DNA of 30,095 nt from Zygnema circumcarinatum (GCA_037447605.1 CM074810.1:716306-746400); one strand, 5' to 3'; numbered from the stretch's first letter, positions 1-16,516 are shown. Numbers and translations are program-made. Notes: a model not told the origin generated them from the letters alone.

Positions 1-775
<775 letters not shown>

Positions 776-1039
776 AAGTCATCGACAACAACAACAAAAG
801 AGCCATTACAATTTGGGGATCAAGTGAGCAAGTTCTTCCATTCATGGGTTAGAGCAGACTCTTTATTTAGTCGTTAAGTTTATGAATTTGTGTTGTACAG
901 AGGAGAGATAATTCATTGGGGCTGAAATTCTGAAACCTTTCGTGTTATAGCAAGAAATTTGTGGATCTTGAGCCCTTCACACTTAGCAGCGTGCCTTTGA
1001 AGCCCACAACAAGAGCAAGCTTTCTAGAGGGAAGGTGCC
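776..1039. other. 3' flank of the partial OPR gene
   Basis: AT-rich sequence after the OPR stop codon, presumably 3' UTR and spacer. No further coding exon, RNA gene or repeat was recognised before the inverted-repeat element begins. Confidence 0.5.
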
Positions 1040-1579
1040 ACGATTACGACATCGTATCGCATCGTAACCTCTCGGTTTAATCGTATCGTATCGCTTCCGA
1101 CGTTGCCAGCGCGGCATGGCGTGCAAATATCAAGACTTGCCGGCCGGCCGAAACCGGTTCGGAATATCGCTAAACGACAGAATTGCCCGAACAATCAAAA
1201 AGCGCAGAACGCACGCAACGGTCCGATATAATAATTTGGAGCTGAAACATTTTTCCTTTGTCTGGAACGCAAATGTTTCTCTGACCGTCAGTTGAGTCGC
1301 GGATGGCGGAAAAATGGCAGTCACGTGACTAAAGATGATTCGCCGAGGGGGTACATGACGCAATTTGCTAACGTGGGCCATTCAGAGAGTGCCACGTGTC
1401 ATAGGTGGCAGAATCTAATTGGATGGAACCTTTGTGCCTGTATTGTACCAGTTTTTTTTTTTTTCGGAGTTACCGCGATCCTGTCCTGTTAGGATGCGAA
1501 CGGCCACGGCGATCGGCTGAGCTCTTCGATGGGACACGTCTCGTTCCGGGACGCCGAGGTCAAATTGGAGTCGTCCATT

Positions 1580-1949
1580 GGGGCCCAATGCGCAATCGGT
1601 TCCTTTCACTCCTTGTTGCTGCGTCCCATCTCGTCAAACGGCCAGGCTGGAGGTGTACGCAGCTGGATTAAGTGGTCTGCTTCTAGGCTTTGCCATTGGC
1701 CTGCGCTCACGTTCGAGGTCAAGACGTGCATTCCGCCCTCCACCTTCACCGTTGGGTCTTTAGCTCCTACTTCACCCGGCTAGTGGGCACATACATGTTT
1801 CGGAGTATGGGCCTGAACCTGCCAACGATGCTGAAAGCGGACGTCTCACATAGTCGATTCTCGTCAATGTGGCAAATGTGGCAATTACGGCCATTTTGTT
1901 AGGCGCCATGGTCTTTTCTATCTTACTTTTGCACACAAGACAAAAGCAC
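1580..1949 (+). repeat. Left inner arm of foldback element
   Basis: Runs from the stretch around TTGTTGCTGCGTCCCATCTC at 1614 to the CAAAAGCAC at about 1941-1949. The reverse complement of 2162-2525 follows the same order with scattered substitutions and small indels: the same CATCTCGTCAAACGGCCAG, TCCGCCCTCCACCTTCACC and GTATGGGCCT blocks, and the same TCTTTTCTATCT near the loop. Confidence 0.8.
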
Positions 1950-2161
1950 AACGAAAACCAAGAAAATGAGGAAAGCAATCGCCAGAAGGACATGGAATGA
2001 TCATTTTACCGACAACTCATGATTGGTATGTGGAATGTAGACAGTCTACTAATAAACCAGTTTTGGATATTGCGGTAATGTCAATTCCTTGCTCAACTGA
2101 GCTACTAATGCTGAGCTGCTTTGGTCTCAAAGTGAGTGCACCAATAGCTAGTAATTACTTC

Positions 2162-2525
2162 GTGCTTTTGTCTGGTGTGCAAAAATGAGATAGAAAAGAC
2201 TGTAGCGCTTGCTACAATGGCCGCATTTAGTGCAGTTGCCACATTGTCGAGAAACGACTGTGTGAGACATCAACTATCAGCATAGTTGGCAGGTTTAGGC
2301 CCATACTCGGAAACATGTATGCGCCTACCAGCCGGGTGATGAAGGGGTTGAAGAACCAAGGGTGAAGGTGGAGGGCGGAATGCGCGTCTTCGAACGTGCG
2401 CGCAGGCCAATGGCCAAGCCTAGAAGCACAACACTTAATCCAGTTGCATACACCTCTAGCCTGGCCGTTTGACGAGATGGGACGCAGCAACAAGGAGAGA
2501 GCGGAACCGACCTCGCATTAAACGA
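2162..2525 (-). repeat. Right inner arm of foldback element
   Basis: Inverted partner of 1580-1949. It starts at the loop side with GTGCTTTTGTCTG and ends outward with the complement of the TTGTTGCTGCGTCCC block. Its conservation with the left arm means a read-through transcript could fold into a hairpin of about 360 bp. Confidence 0.8.
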
Positions 2526-2834
2526 CAGAGTTTCCCGCCCGTGCTCCAGCCGGCTGACCTGTACCAAACAGCCACAGTCTGGCCGGCAGCCGGCCGGCAA
2601 GTCGAGTCCCATATCGATACCGAGCTACTTTCACAATACGATACGACACCGTAATACTGAGATATCGCGATACGAAGCCGCTGCGAGCATGATTGCGAAT
2701 GTCTCTCTCTGTCTCTCTCTCGTCTGTGGAGGAGGGGGCTGCATTCGTCCATGCTTGCACTCCTGCAGATGAGACTGAAGGAATAAGGGTTTCAATTTTC
2801 AGCGGCGGTTTTGAAATTCGACAAATTTCTGGTG

Positions 2835-2900
2835 ATGGAAGATGATGAGAAGAAACGGGGAAGGGAACGGTCGAGCGTTGCTGAATTATTAGAAATTTGA
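2835..2900 (+). other. Short upstream ORF or alternative first exon of the kinase gene
   Basis: An ATG at 2835 opens a 21-codon frame (begins MEDDEKKRGRERSS) that stops at 2898-2900, in a different frame from the kinase. It could be a regulatory upstream ORF. Alternatively it is a first coding exon: splicing a weak donor (GTCGAG) at 2870 to the good acceptor TTTTTCGCAG ending at 2985 would join it in frame to the kinase ATG and add 12 residues. The choice is unresolved. Confidence 0.3.
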
Positions 2901-2986
2901 TTTTTGGGGTTAGAGCGCTTAGCCTTGTGTCGCAGAATTGGGGATTCGAGGGTGCAAAAGTTTCTGCTTCCGACGTTTTTCGCAGA

Positions 2987-4648
2987 ATGCAACCTCACAA
3001 TGCTCCACATGGGGCAAAGAAGAAGAATCGTCGCCAAGAAGATGCGGAAGGCACACTTGTACTTCCCCTTCTTTTAATTCGAGCATCAATGCTATTGCTT
3101 CAATGGAAGTTTAGGCTTCAAGCTGCTATTGCGGCAATGTGGGATGTTGTGAGACGATACATTCAACCACTTGCAGAACGCTGTATTCTTGCATGGCTTA
3201 CAAGGTGGCTTATCTATTTCAACCTTGGACACGTGGCTTCATTTTTTAATCTATGGGTTCTCTCTCCACTCCCCCCTGCTCCTGCGTCTGCTTCTGATGC
3301 CCCAGCTATGGCATCCATCTCATCTCTTTGGTTGAGCAGTGTCTTGTACGAGAGAGGAATAATTGATAATGTGAAAGTTAGGTTGATTTCTGTGTCAATT
3401 GAAAGCGTAGGAGATAATAGAGGTCTCGTTAGCGCCATTTATCGCTTGAGATTGCACTACTCTTGTACAGAAGCAGAGGCAGAAGCAGAGAGAGGGAAAG
3501 GAGCAGGAGAGACAAGTCTTGTAAAGTTTGATGCTCCTAGGGTGGTTGCTGGGTCCTTACCATCCACCCTAATATTAAAGATGAATAGTGTGATTTCCTT
3601 AAAGAAACGAATGAACTGCATTGCCCGGGAGCTATGTAGAGAGGCGCTGTTTTTGCAAAAGCATGGTCATGACATCCATGGATTTCTCCCGGAGATTTTT
3701 TACACTTCTGCGTCACCCTTTTTGGGATCCTTTGCAATCCTGATGGAGGATTTAGAGCCCTATAGCACCGGCTTAAACTTCTATTTTGGCAACCAAATAT
3801 GGGGTATAAAGCCGCTTGCAGCTCCTAGAGACCCACGACGAGTATTGGAAGATGTTGTGTGTTGTGCTGCAAAGCTTCACGCTTCTCGATGGAACGATAT
3901 GTCTCTTTTTCAAGAAAGTGAACTGAAAGCAGTAAGCTGGTATCAAGGCCAAGATGAAGCTTTATGGACTTTAGCCATGGATGCCGGAAGGGCTTCGTGG
4001 GAGAAAGCAAAGAGAAACAGGGCAATTGACGAGTGTTCGGGAACATCCAAGGTTACATGGTCTCAGAAATTGATCAATGTTATTGACAGGTCTTACAGAT
4101 ATGCCTCATGGAAGGCTTTACAAGACCATCTGAATGATAAGTCTGTGCCATTCACTCTCACCCATGGAGACTTCCATGCTTCAAACATGATGTGGACTAC
4201 GAAATTGAGAGATAGATTCGGTTCATCTGATGGGAGAAACACGGATGATTCGGAGTGTGAAGGTTCCCTGATTCTGTTAGATTTCTCAGAGGTGGGCATT
4301 TGGGAGCCCATGACTGACATTGGGCAGCTGATGATATCTGACATAGAACCGGAGTTGCGAAGGAGCTGTGAAAAAGAGCTGCTTGAGCTTTATTGGAGAC
4401 GGTTAACCAACCAAGGAGGTGTGTCTCCCAACGAGTTTCCATTTCACAAGTGTTGGGAGCTCTATGAGAAGGGGTCTGTTGAGAGGTGGATATGGCTGTT
4501 CTCTGTGTTGGCCTCCCATGGTTTGCCTCCCGCTGCAGTTCAGTATTTCCATGATCAACTGTTGTCTTTCATTGAAGATCATGGAGATCATCCCCTGTAT
4601 CAGCTCAAACCTGTTGTTGCAGTCATGCCGGACAGAGTCACAAATTGA
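2987..4648 (+). CDS. APH/CHK-kinase-like (EcKinase-like) phosphotransferase
   Basis: A single-exon gene of 553 residues from the first in-frame ATG; the frame is open further 5' but has no upstream ATG. The C-terminal two thirds match the protein-kinase-like fold of aminoglycoside/choline/ecdysteroid kinases. Visible motifs: a probable ATP-binding Lys198 in LILKMNS, Glu219 in REALFLQKH, the catalytic-loop HGDFHASN (His393, Asp395, Asn400) and the metal-binding DFS at Asp432. AILMEDLEPY and KLHASRW also fit the CHK/EcKinase branch (PF02958-type). The family phosphorylates hydroxyls of small molecules such as sterols, choline or antibiotics; the substrate here is unknown. Residues 20-90 are unusually hydrophobic (LVLPLLLIRASMLLL, then CILAWLTRWLIYFNLG) and may associate with membrane. 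It ends convergently 621 bp from the OPR gene on the other strand. Family assignment is good, specificity is not known. Confidence 0.82.
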   Translation: MQPHNAPHGAKKKNRRQEDAEGTLVLPLLLIRASMLLLQWKFRLQAAIAAMWDVVRRYIQPLAERCILAWLTRWLIYFNLGHVASFFNLWVLSPLPPAPASASDAPAMASISSLWLSSVLYERGIIDNVKVRLISVSIESVGDNRGLVSAIYRLRLHYSCTEAEAEAERGKGAGETSLVKFDAPRVVAGSLPSTLILKMNSVISLKKRMNCIARELCREALFLQKHGHDIHGFLPEIFYTSASPFLGSFAILMEDLEPYSTGLNFYFGNQIWGIKPLAAPRDPRRVLEDVVCCAAKLHASRWNDMSLFQESELKAVSWYQGQDEALWTLAMDAGRASWEKAKRNRAIDECSGTSKVTWSQKLINVIDRSYRYASWKALQDHLNDKSVPFTLTHGDFHASNMMWTTKLRDRFGSSDGRNTDDSECEGSLILLDFSEVGIWEPMTDIGQLMISDIEPELRRSCEKELLELYWRRLTNQGGVSPNEFPFHKCWELYEKGSVERWIWLFSVLASHGLPPAAVQYFHDQLLSFIEDHGDHPLYQLKPVVAVMPDRVTN

Positions 4649-5269
4649 TGTTTGTGTATATAGTGTGCCTTAGGGAGAAAGCAATGAGTCATAGGCCTGT
4701 CCAAATAGCCCTAAGACTCATACGTCTCTTTTACTTTAAGTCTTGTTCAATGCAAGTGATTTTACTTCGTAATTCGAGTGCACATGTGCTGTTTTGACAG
4801 CAGTGGCTGATGTGAAACATGAAATGGGTAATGCTGCTGAGGGTCTGACCAGTCTTCAAATGTATATTGAGCTATTGAGGGCAATGGTGAGGGCAATGGT
4901 GAGGGCAATAGTACATTCCAACACCACTTCACATCAGAGGGGAGAGAGACAGGGCGAGAGGGAGAGGGAGAGGGAGGGGGACCACAACCCAACAACCTAA
5001 ACTTTCAGAAGCAGCATATTTCTTTGTGTACATAAATTCGAATATTACTCATAAATATGCGGTTCTTGCAATGCGACCTGAACCTAACGGACCTTCATGC
5101 TACATGATAAATGTAAACCTCCAGCCACAACACTTTTCTGAACCCCATCTTCATTTTTGCTCTTTTCGTGAATCTATCACCTTGGAGAGTTCTGTGCAGC
5201 TCATGCCCATATTGACGTGTCAAGATGATGGCAAGCATACCTAAGTTTTTTCTCAAAAGAATTTACGTT
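4649..5269. other. Convergent intergenic region (kinase and OPR 3' ends)
   Basis: Holds the 3' flanks of two converging genes. It contains a threefold GGGCAATGGTGA-type direct repeat at about 4879-4912 and a short purine tract (gagagggagagggagaggg) at 4939-4981. No further coding signal was seen. Confidence 0.5.
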
Positions 5270-7340
<2,071 letters not shown>

Positions 7341-8742
7341 GGTAACCTTATCTCTTTAACTTAATCAGGGGAGTTTCACAGACAGGTTTGACAGTTGAAG
7401 AATGAAGATGTTGTCGGTATCTGTGAGCGAGGGAAACGGTGGTATGGGGTTTGTGAGCTTGAGGAGGAGTAGTAATTTTTCATTTTTTAACATCAATCTG
7501 CATACTATCTTTAATGGGTTGACTATGAAGAGGGGGGGGGGTCAAAAGGAAGAGAGAAGAGCAGGTGAAAGATTAAGAGAGAAAGAGATTGGAGGAGAGG
7601 AGATGGTCGAGTGGAGAGGATCGCAGAGAGGGAGAGGAGAGATCGTAAGGGAGTGGGGGAGAAAAGGCGGTGGACAGAAACGGGAGGTAAACGGTTGCAG
7701 GGAAGAGGAAGCAGTTTCAGAGAATTGGAGAGGAGGATCAGAACACACAAGCAGCTGAAGTAAGAAAAGAATCCCCTCACTTAAGCGAGAAGCAAGCATA
7801 GCTGAGCATAGCTGCATAGCTGAGCATAGCATAGCATAGCTCAACCCAAATAACCAAACAATCGATCAGATCCACGGTAAGCACGATTCCCACGTATCAG
7901 ATCAGCAAAACCCAATTCAATCAGCACCCCAAAAATAGCTTCATTTGTAGCACAGGATCTGTTTTTCTTCAGTGCCCCCACAACCCACTTTCGTCACAAA
8001 CACATTAAACCCAAAAACTGAAGCGGCGGAATCATCAAAAACTTAATTGCGACCTACACCGAGAAGAAGTCTATTGTTCCACTTACCCTCTCTCTCTTCC
8101 CTCCCTCGCTAACCTCCCTCTCCCCCTCTCCTCCCTCTCTTCCTCTCCTCTCCCTCTCCCACTCAGCGGGAGTGTCTCTCTCAGTTCAAGACAGTGCGAG
8201 TGCGGCCCAAAACCGTCATCAAATGCGTGGAGTGAAACTTCCCACAACTTTCCAAAGCGAGGCCGCGGGCCGCGTGTCGCACTACTAACCATTGGCACCG
8301 TGCTTGTGATGATTATAGAATCAGTATTATTCAACATGATGTTCTCTTGGATTTCTGCAATATCAATGTACTGATTCAACGTTTGTTTGTTTGAGAAATT
8401 CCCAAAAATTTGCAACGAGATTCTGCCTGCCAAAGTTCCAAGTGGGCGTCGGCGTGACGTGACGCGGCAGGCTGAGGCTTCTAGCGGCGGTGGCCGTTCC
8501 GTGTGACAGTTAAACATAGCCATCAACTGAGAAACGAGTAAGTTCTATGTTTCACATAACAGTTCTGTGCTGCAGATCAGTCCAACAACCCGTCAAACGC
8601 CGCTGCTACTTACATAGAAACGACAGTCTGACTCCCATATAATCTGCGCCCAATCCACGAATGAGCGCGTGCCACGTGTTAAGAAGTTCTCCCTTTCAGC
8701 CAATTTTCTCAGCCCCCGCCACGTGGCACTTGACGCGGTTCC
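7341..8742. promoter_or_regulatory. Divergent intergenic region between OPR and RNASEH2C
   Basis: A 1.4-kb spacer between two outward-facing genes, presumably containing both promoters. Visible elements: a purine tract at 7529-7740 that reads as pyrimidine on the OPR strand, a simple repeat of AGCATAGCT units at 7793-7843, a CT tract at 8086-8161, and CACGTG G-box cores at 8673-8678 and 8720-8725, the second only 18 bp before the RNASEH2C ATG. A TATAAT-like stretch lies near 8639. Long open frames on the minus strand (8083-8526, 8593-8874) have no family resemblance. Confidence 0.5.
7793..7843. repeat. AGCATAGCT simple repeat
   Basis: Overlapping copies of GCATAGC and GCATAGCTGA in tandem, about 50 bp, in the OPR upstream region. 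Looks like a minisatellite; no function is evident. Confidence 0.75.
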
Positions 8743-10350
8743 ATGGAGGAGTGTGCGGACGAACGGAACGGAAGCCCTCTCCATGCTGTGAGCCTCCTGG
8801 TGCTGCCACGTGGCGCCCCCCCGGAGGCCCCCGCCCTCCACCTCCTCCCCTGCTGCGTGCAGCGCAGCGGGCACGCTCCGGTGGCGAGCTTCTTCCGGCC
8901 CCGGCCAGCAGCGGGTACTGGAGGGCGGGGGGGAGGTTTACTTTTTGAATTTTTTTTTTAGTTGTTGCTTTTGTTTGTATGTGAATTTGGGGGGGGGGGG
9001 GGTGGGGACGTTTCTGAGCGTATGTGGGTTTTTGGAGTTTTTTGGTTTGTTGGTTTTGGGTCTTTTTTAAGTTTTTAGGTCCCTTGAAAAAAAATGGTGT
9101 TGCTGGCATCCATGTCTGCTCAAACCCCTGGAATTTAGACAGGATTAAACATGGTAGATATTCTGAAGGCCCAAATTTCCCAAGGAAGTGGCATAACATG
9201 GAAAAACGACCGTTTATTCCGTGGAATCCCTAACAATCAGAGGGAGACGGGGAGTGGGAGAGGGGGAGAGGAGAGGAGGGGAGAGAGGGAGGCGGAGAGA
9301 AGGGGGGGGAGTGTGAGTGGGGAGGGAGGCAGGGAGGGAGGGAGAGAGACAAAGGGAGGAGGGAAAGGAGGATGGGACAGAAAGAGAGGAAGGGAGAGCG
9401 AGTTAAAGGGAGAAGGGGAGGGGGGTAGAGAGGGAGGGAGAGATAGGGAGGGAGGGAGAGAGGGAGGGGGCGATAAAGAGGGAGGGAGAGGAGGGGAGAG
9501 AGAGAGAGACATATACCATTGAGTGAAGCAATACGGAAGTCCTCACTACAACGAGAGTGTTAAAGGCAGCCAGCTGTCCCCCCACAATATCTTAACCAGA
9601 AAACGACTAATCATATTGACAAAAAAATACACTGAACGAGTTTATACATTCAATTCTTTTCACTTCTTTGGTGAAGCAGAAGTCAGCGAGGAGGACCTCG
9701 ATGTGCAGGAGGCTGCTTTCCGAGGTCGGAAGCTGCTTGGGTCGACTCTGAAGCTGCCCGATGGCTACTCAGGTAGAAAGTTCAAATTTCACTTATACAC
9801 GTAGAAAAATTCTACGCTTTCTACTTTTTTCTTAGGTCAAAAACGTCCGTGCAACTTGTTAACCTTATTGAAATTTATGATTTTTTTCAAGGCTATGGTA
9901 CACAGGCCTTGTGTTAGGACGACCACAGACGAGCACGGGTAAAAACTTGGGGACGATCAGTAACAGGGCTGAAGTGGTGAGAGGAGAGGGAGAGGGAGAG
10001 GAGGGAGGGGAGGGAGGGGAGGGGGGAGAGGGAGGAGGAGAAGGAGAGGTCTGGCAGCTGGAAGGGAAGTTTGAGAAGTTAACGTATTGGATGCATGGCG
10101 ACTATCCGAGTTCTGACGACCCGCTTCGGCGCAACATAGAATGGCTCTCTGTGGCTGCAGAGGTGAGGGGGACTCAACCTTCTAAACTTTTTATTGTTAT
10201 TTAAGGATGGCTTAGGGCTTAGACGAAATGATGATCTATGCGGGAGCTGCTGTCTTTTGCATGAAAGTCTTACAACTCTTTTTGGGAATTTTGCAGATGC
10301 ATCGGACAGTGCCTATGCAGAATGTGGAGGAGATGGTGAACATGAGTTAA
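8743..10350 (+). CDS. RNASEH2C: Ribonuclease H2 subunit C
   Basis: Non-catalytic subunit of the RNase H2 trimer, which removes ribonucleotides from nuclear DNA and degrades RNA:DNA hybrids. Four exons: 8743..8914, 9680..9772, 9906..10162, 10297..10350; phases agree and the product is 191 residues. Family signatures in order: LHLLPCCVQRSGHAPVASFF (32-51) as in the conserved N-terminal block, FRGRKL (about 72-77), LPDGYSGLVLG (83-93), then KFEKLTYWMHGDYPSSDD and a C-terminal helix ending in AAEMHRTVPM. Residues 114-136 are a Gly/Glu run encoded by a GGGGAG microsatellite, placed where homologues have a variable linker. Intron 1 (8915-9679) carries a purine tract. The first exon is GC-rich, unlike the rest, and could easily be missed. 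It diverges from OPR and converges with ALDH. Confidence 0.88.
9240..9510. repeat. Purine-rich tract in RNASEH2C intron 1
   Basis: About 270 bp of nearly pure A/G on the plus strand, degenerate GGGA/GAGA units ending in (GA)n before 9511. The long open frames across it on both strands are low-complexity by-products, not genes. Confidence 0.9.
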
Positions 10351-11009
10351 CTTCAGGTTGACTTCCGTTAGGCCTGCAATCCGTTAGATCGAGTCAAGTA
10401 GGCAAAATGACCTTCAAGGAATGAAAGATTGATCATTTCATGCTTTTAGGTCGCCGTGGCTTTATGTATAGAATTGTACCACATGTTATTAGTCGGTTTT
10501 TTGGAAAATTTCCACACGAACTGGATTCATTCAATTTTTGTACTCAAATCGTTCGTTTAAAAGCTAACTGACTGCTACTTTCTTCCGACCATCATCTCAA
10601 GTTCTTTCTTGCTCGCTTCCTACTTTCAACAAAGAGCCTTTCCTTACAAAAGGCATTGTCAACATTAGGAAAAATGCAAATGGTGAAGCGGATAACAATC
10701 CTCTAATTACATGGTGTAGGCAGACATTCAATCGAAATTCAATCTAAAGATAGCTCTTTCTCACATGAACAAAAAGATAAAATCATTTTCGGTTTTTTAT
10801 ATATAATAAGTTTTATATAATACACATAACTTACACCTTTGTGCATGAGACAAAGGTCCCACAAACCCCCCTCACCCCCCCTCTCTTTTTCTTTCCCTCT
10901 CTCCCTCTCCCTTCCTCCGCTCCCTTTGCCCACTACCCCCTCTCACCCTCCCTCTCTTTGTCTCTCCCACTCTCTCTCCTTCTCCCTCTGCTCCGCGTCC
11001 CAACTCCAC
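10351..11009. other. Convergent intergenic region (RNASEH2C and ALDH 3' ends)
   Basis: About 660 bp between the stop codons of two converging genes. The left part is AT-rich, with TATATAATAAG at about 10799. A pyrimidine tract (CTCCCTCTC-type) fills about 10866-10990, directly downstream of the ALDH stop. No coding signal was found. Confidence 0.5.
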
Positions 11010-14532
<3,523 letters not shown>

Positions 14533-14572
14533 GGCTGCTGCACCGAGTCCACAGAGGAGAGAGAGATGCACG

Positions 14573-14574
<2 letters not shown>

Positions 14575-14619
<45 letters not shown>
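14575..14619 (-). repeat. (CT)n in the ALDH 5' leader
   Basis: On the ALDH strand this is (TC)n about 45 bp upstream of the ATG. Plant leaders often carry CT/Y-patch stretches and GAGA elements bound by BBR/BPC factors; that role is inferred here. Confidence 0.8.
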
Positions 14620-14621
<2 letters not shown>

Positions 14622-14679
14622 TCGGGGAGAGAGAAAACGGGTTTTTTGAGTGGTCTTCCGTTGCTTTGGCTGCCTGGAC

Positions 14680-15450
14680 CGTCGATTTCGTACATCATCG
14701 TACGGGTTCGTGCATTGTCGTACGGATGCTTGTGGTAAAGTGGTACTGTACAGTACAGTACTGTACTGTAGTGCTGAAGATGACGTGTACGGTACCGTAC
14801 GGTTATGATGGGTTTGTCTAATACTGTACGCGGACCTCCTCGCTTAAGGGATATCCCCTAAATATCGTACATAGCTTATTCATGGGATACTTTGACAGTA
14901 GTTTAAGGGGTTCAACCTTAAATACCATAAAAGCCCTAAAACAGTCCTTGTTTTGGATAAAAAACGTAATATGAATTGGCATTGCAGTCGCGATGGCGAT
15001 GTCATCATAGGTGCATGGACTCTACTTGCTGGCTTAACAACACGGCGTTAGAAATTGGCGCAAACTCTTCGACTTTTATAAATTGGAATTTTTACCAATC
15101 AATCAAAACACACGTGCATTTGGCAATCACAATAAAAAAGAATCACAAATATAACTTAGAACTGCTTCGATCTACTCAAAACGACCATGAACGGAGGATC
15201 GCGAGTTCAATGAAAGTTTGCGACCCAGCCGAGGATGTATATGCCCGCTAAAAGAGCGTCATCCGTACATGTCCGTACGTATTTATCGTCCGTGCATGCT
15301 TTATTTGCGGGGTTTTTCAAAACCAATTTAGTTGACAGTCCCCTGTCTTAGGCCAAAATCCCCTATTTAAGGAGGCCTGATAAAATATGCTAGAACATAC
15401 TCGTACGAATATGTACCCAGTCCGTACAAATATGTCAGTGGTGTGCGTAC
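14680..15450. repeat. GTAC/CGTACG-rich repeat block, possible decayed transposon
   Basis: Both ends (about 14690-14830 and 15250-15450) are dense in CGTACG, CCGTAC and GTAC motifs. They include a perfect 14-bp palindrome GTACGGTACCGTAC at 14787-14800 and the tandem TACTGTACAGTACAGTACTG at 14744-14763. Sequences like CCTCC..TTAAG..GGGAT and TTGACAGT recur in both flanks in rough inverted or direct order. The middle is AT-rich and has no coding signal. It resembles a non-autonomous element, but no boundary is certain. Confidence 0.4.
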
Positions 15451-16516
15451 GGCCGCCGCACTTTGCGGCGGTGAACGACAGCGATTCCAAATCCATCGTT
15501 TGAAGGGTGCGTTTTTATACGAGAAGGATGTGGACATTGTGCTTTTATGGTTCAACTTGGTTCATTGGAATGGTGCGGCATTGGTCTCACGATGGCGAGC
15601 AATGCTACCAAATGTCCATGGACAACATCGGGACGAGGAACCACGAGGAACTGGTCGCGAAGGACCTATGGACAAAAGAAAAAAGCTAGGGAGCGGAAAG
15701 CTACCCTAAGTATATCTAATTCCGCCACTGCTTTTGGGGTACCTATTGTTCACACGTCACACCCATCCATGTATCTCACAATCTCTCACGGGTCCAGCCA
15801 ATGTCGCGGGCCATCGCTCTTGTTAAACTGACTCGATGTGGGCGACCATGTTGGGACGAGTCGAAGAGCACTCGTGAACCATGAGATAATGAACCCCGAT
15901 CTGCAGTCTACAAATTCGGACCCACACTTAGACATTTCATTCGGCAATGCATTGCGTAGGCGACTGAAACGTGCGCTTATTTCACATAGTCGTTCTATTT
16001 AAGGTGCTGACGGCGGCTGCCAAGTGCAAGAAATCATCTACCCAACAGCATTATCTACTTTGTGCCGTGCTTCCACCCCTCTGCTCTATAGAGCAACATA
16101 AAGATAGATCCCATTCACATAGCAGCTTCTCCACAAGATGCCTACATTAAGGAATTCATGATGGCGCTTCAAAAATCAAAGTAAGGTACAGCGTGCCGCC
16201 ATCACAATCATTAGCCTATCAGTAAAGAGCGGCAGGCAAGGTGCGCCTATCATATCGATAGCTTTACAGTGTCTGAAAAGCTCAGAAGCTTGTCAACCTC
16301 GCTTTTCGTGAGAGGGGAATTTGCTCCCTCCTGCCTTTATCATAATACAAGGACAGCCCTGCCGTGCTTTCACTATGCTATGCTAAAATACATCCACATT
16401 ACTAAATCCCGCTTAAAGTAACGATGGTTCCGGTTCCGGTCCTGGTCCTGGCTTTCCATTGACCTCGAACCAGACATTGCTTGCTTTGGTACAGACAAAG
16501 GAGAGTGGTAATGACC
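15451..16516. other. Intergenic, no feature recognised
   Basis: Just over 1 kb with only short unconvincing open frames (for example 15443-15709). A GGTTCC/GGTCCT near-repeat occurs at about 16426-16451. No gene, RNA or mobile-element signature was recognised. Confidence 0.4.

Larger units (their letters stand above)
1040..2700. repeat. Foldback element with long imperfect inverted arms
   Basis: Two nested pairs of inverted sequence frame this block. Outer pair: about 1045-1150 and the reverse complement of about 2583-2690, both starting with CGTATCG-type motifs and ending in the shared GACTTGCCGGCCGGC. Inner pair: 1580-1949 and 2162-2525, strongly similar over about 370 bp. A unique loop of about 212 bp lies at 1950-2161. 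No transposase or reverse-transcriptase motif is visible, so this looks like a non-autonomous foldback or MITE-like DNA element. No clear target-site duplication was seen, so the ends are approximate. Open frames inside the arms are mirror images of each other and are not treated as genes. Confidence 0.7.

Noticed and set aside
1529-2752. Several 60-100 codon frames on both strands
   Set aside because: They lie in the inverted arms of the foldback element and mirror each other; no transposase motif.
8083-8526. 147-codon minus-strand frame upstream of RNASEH2C
   Set aside because: Part is a CT tract, the rest resembles no family, and no splice partners were found.
9151-9522. Gly/Arg/Glu-rich frame
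   Set aside because: Purine microsatellite within RNASEH2C intron 1.
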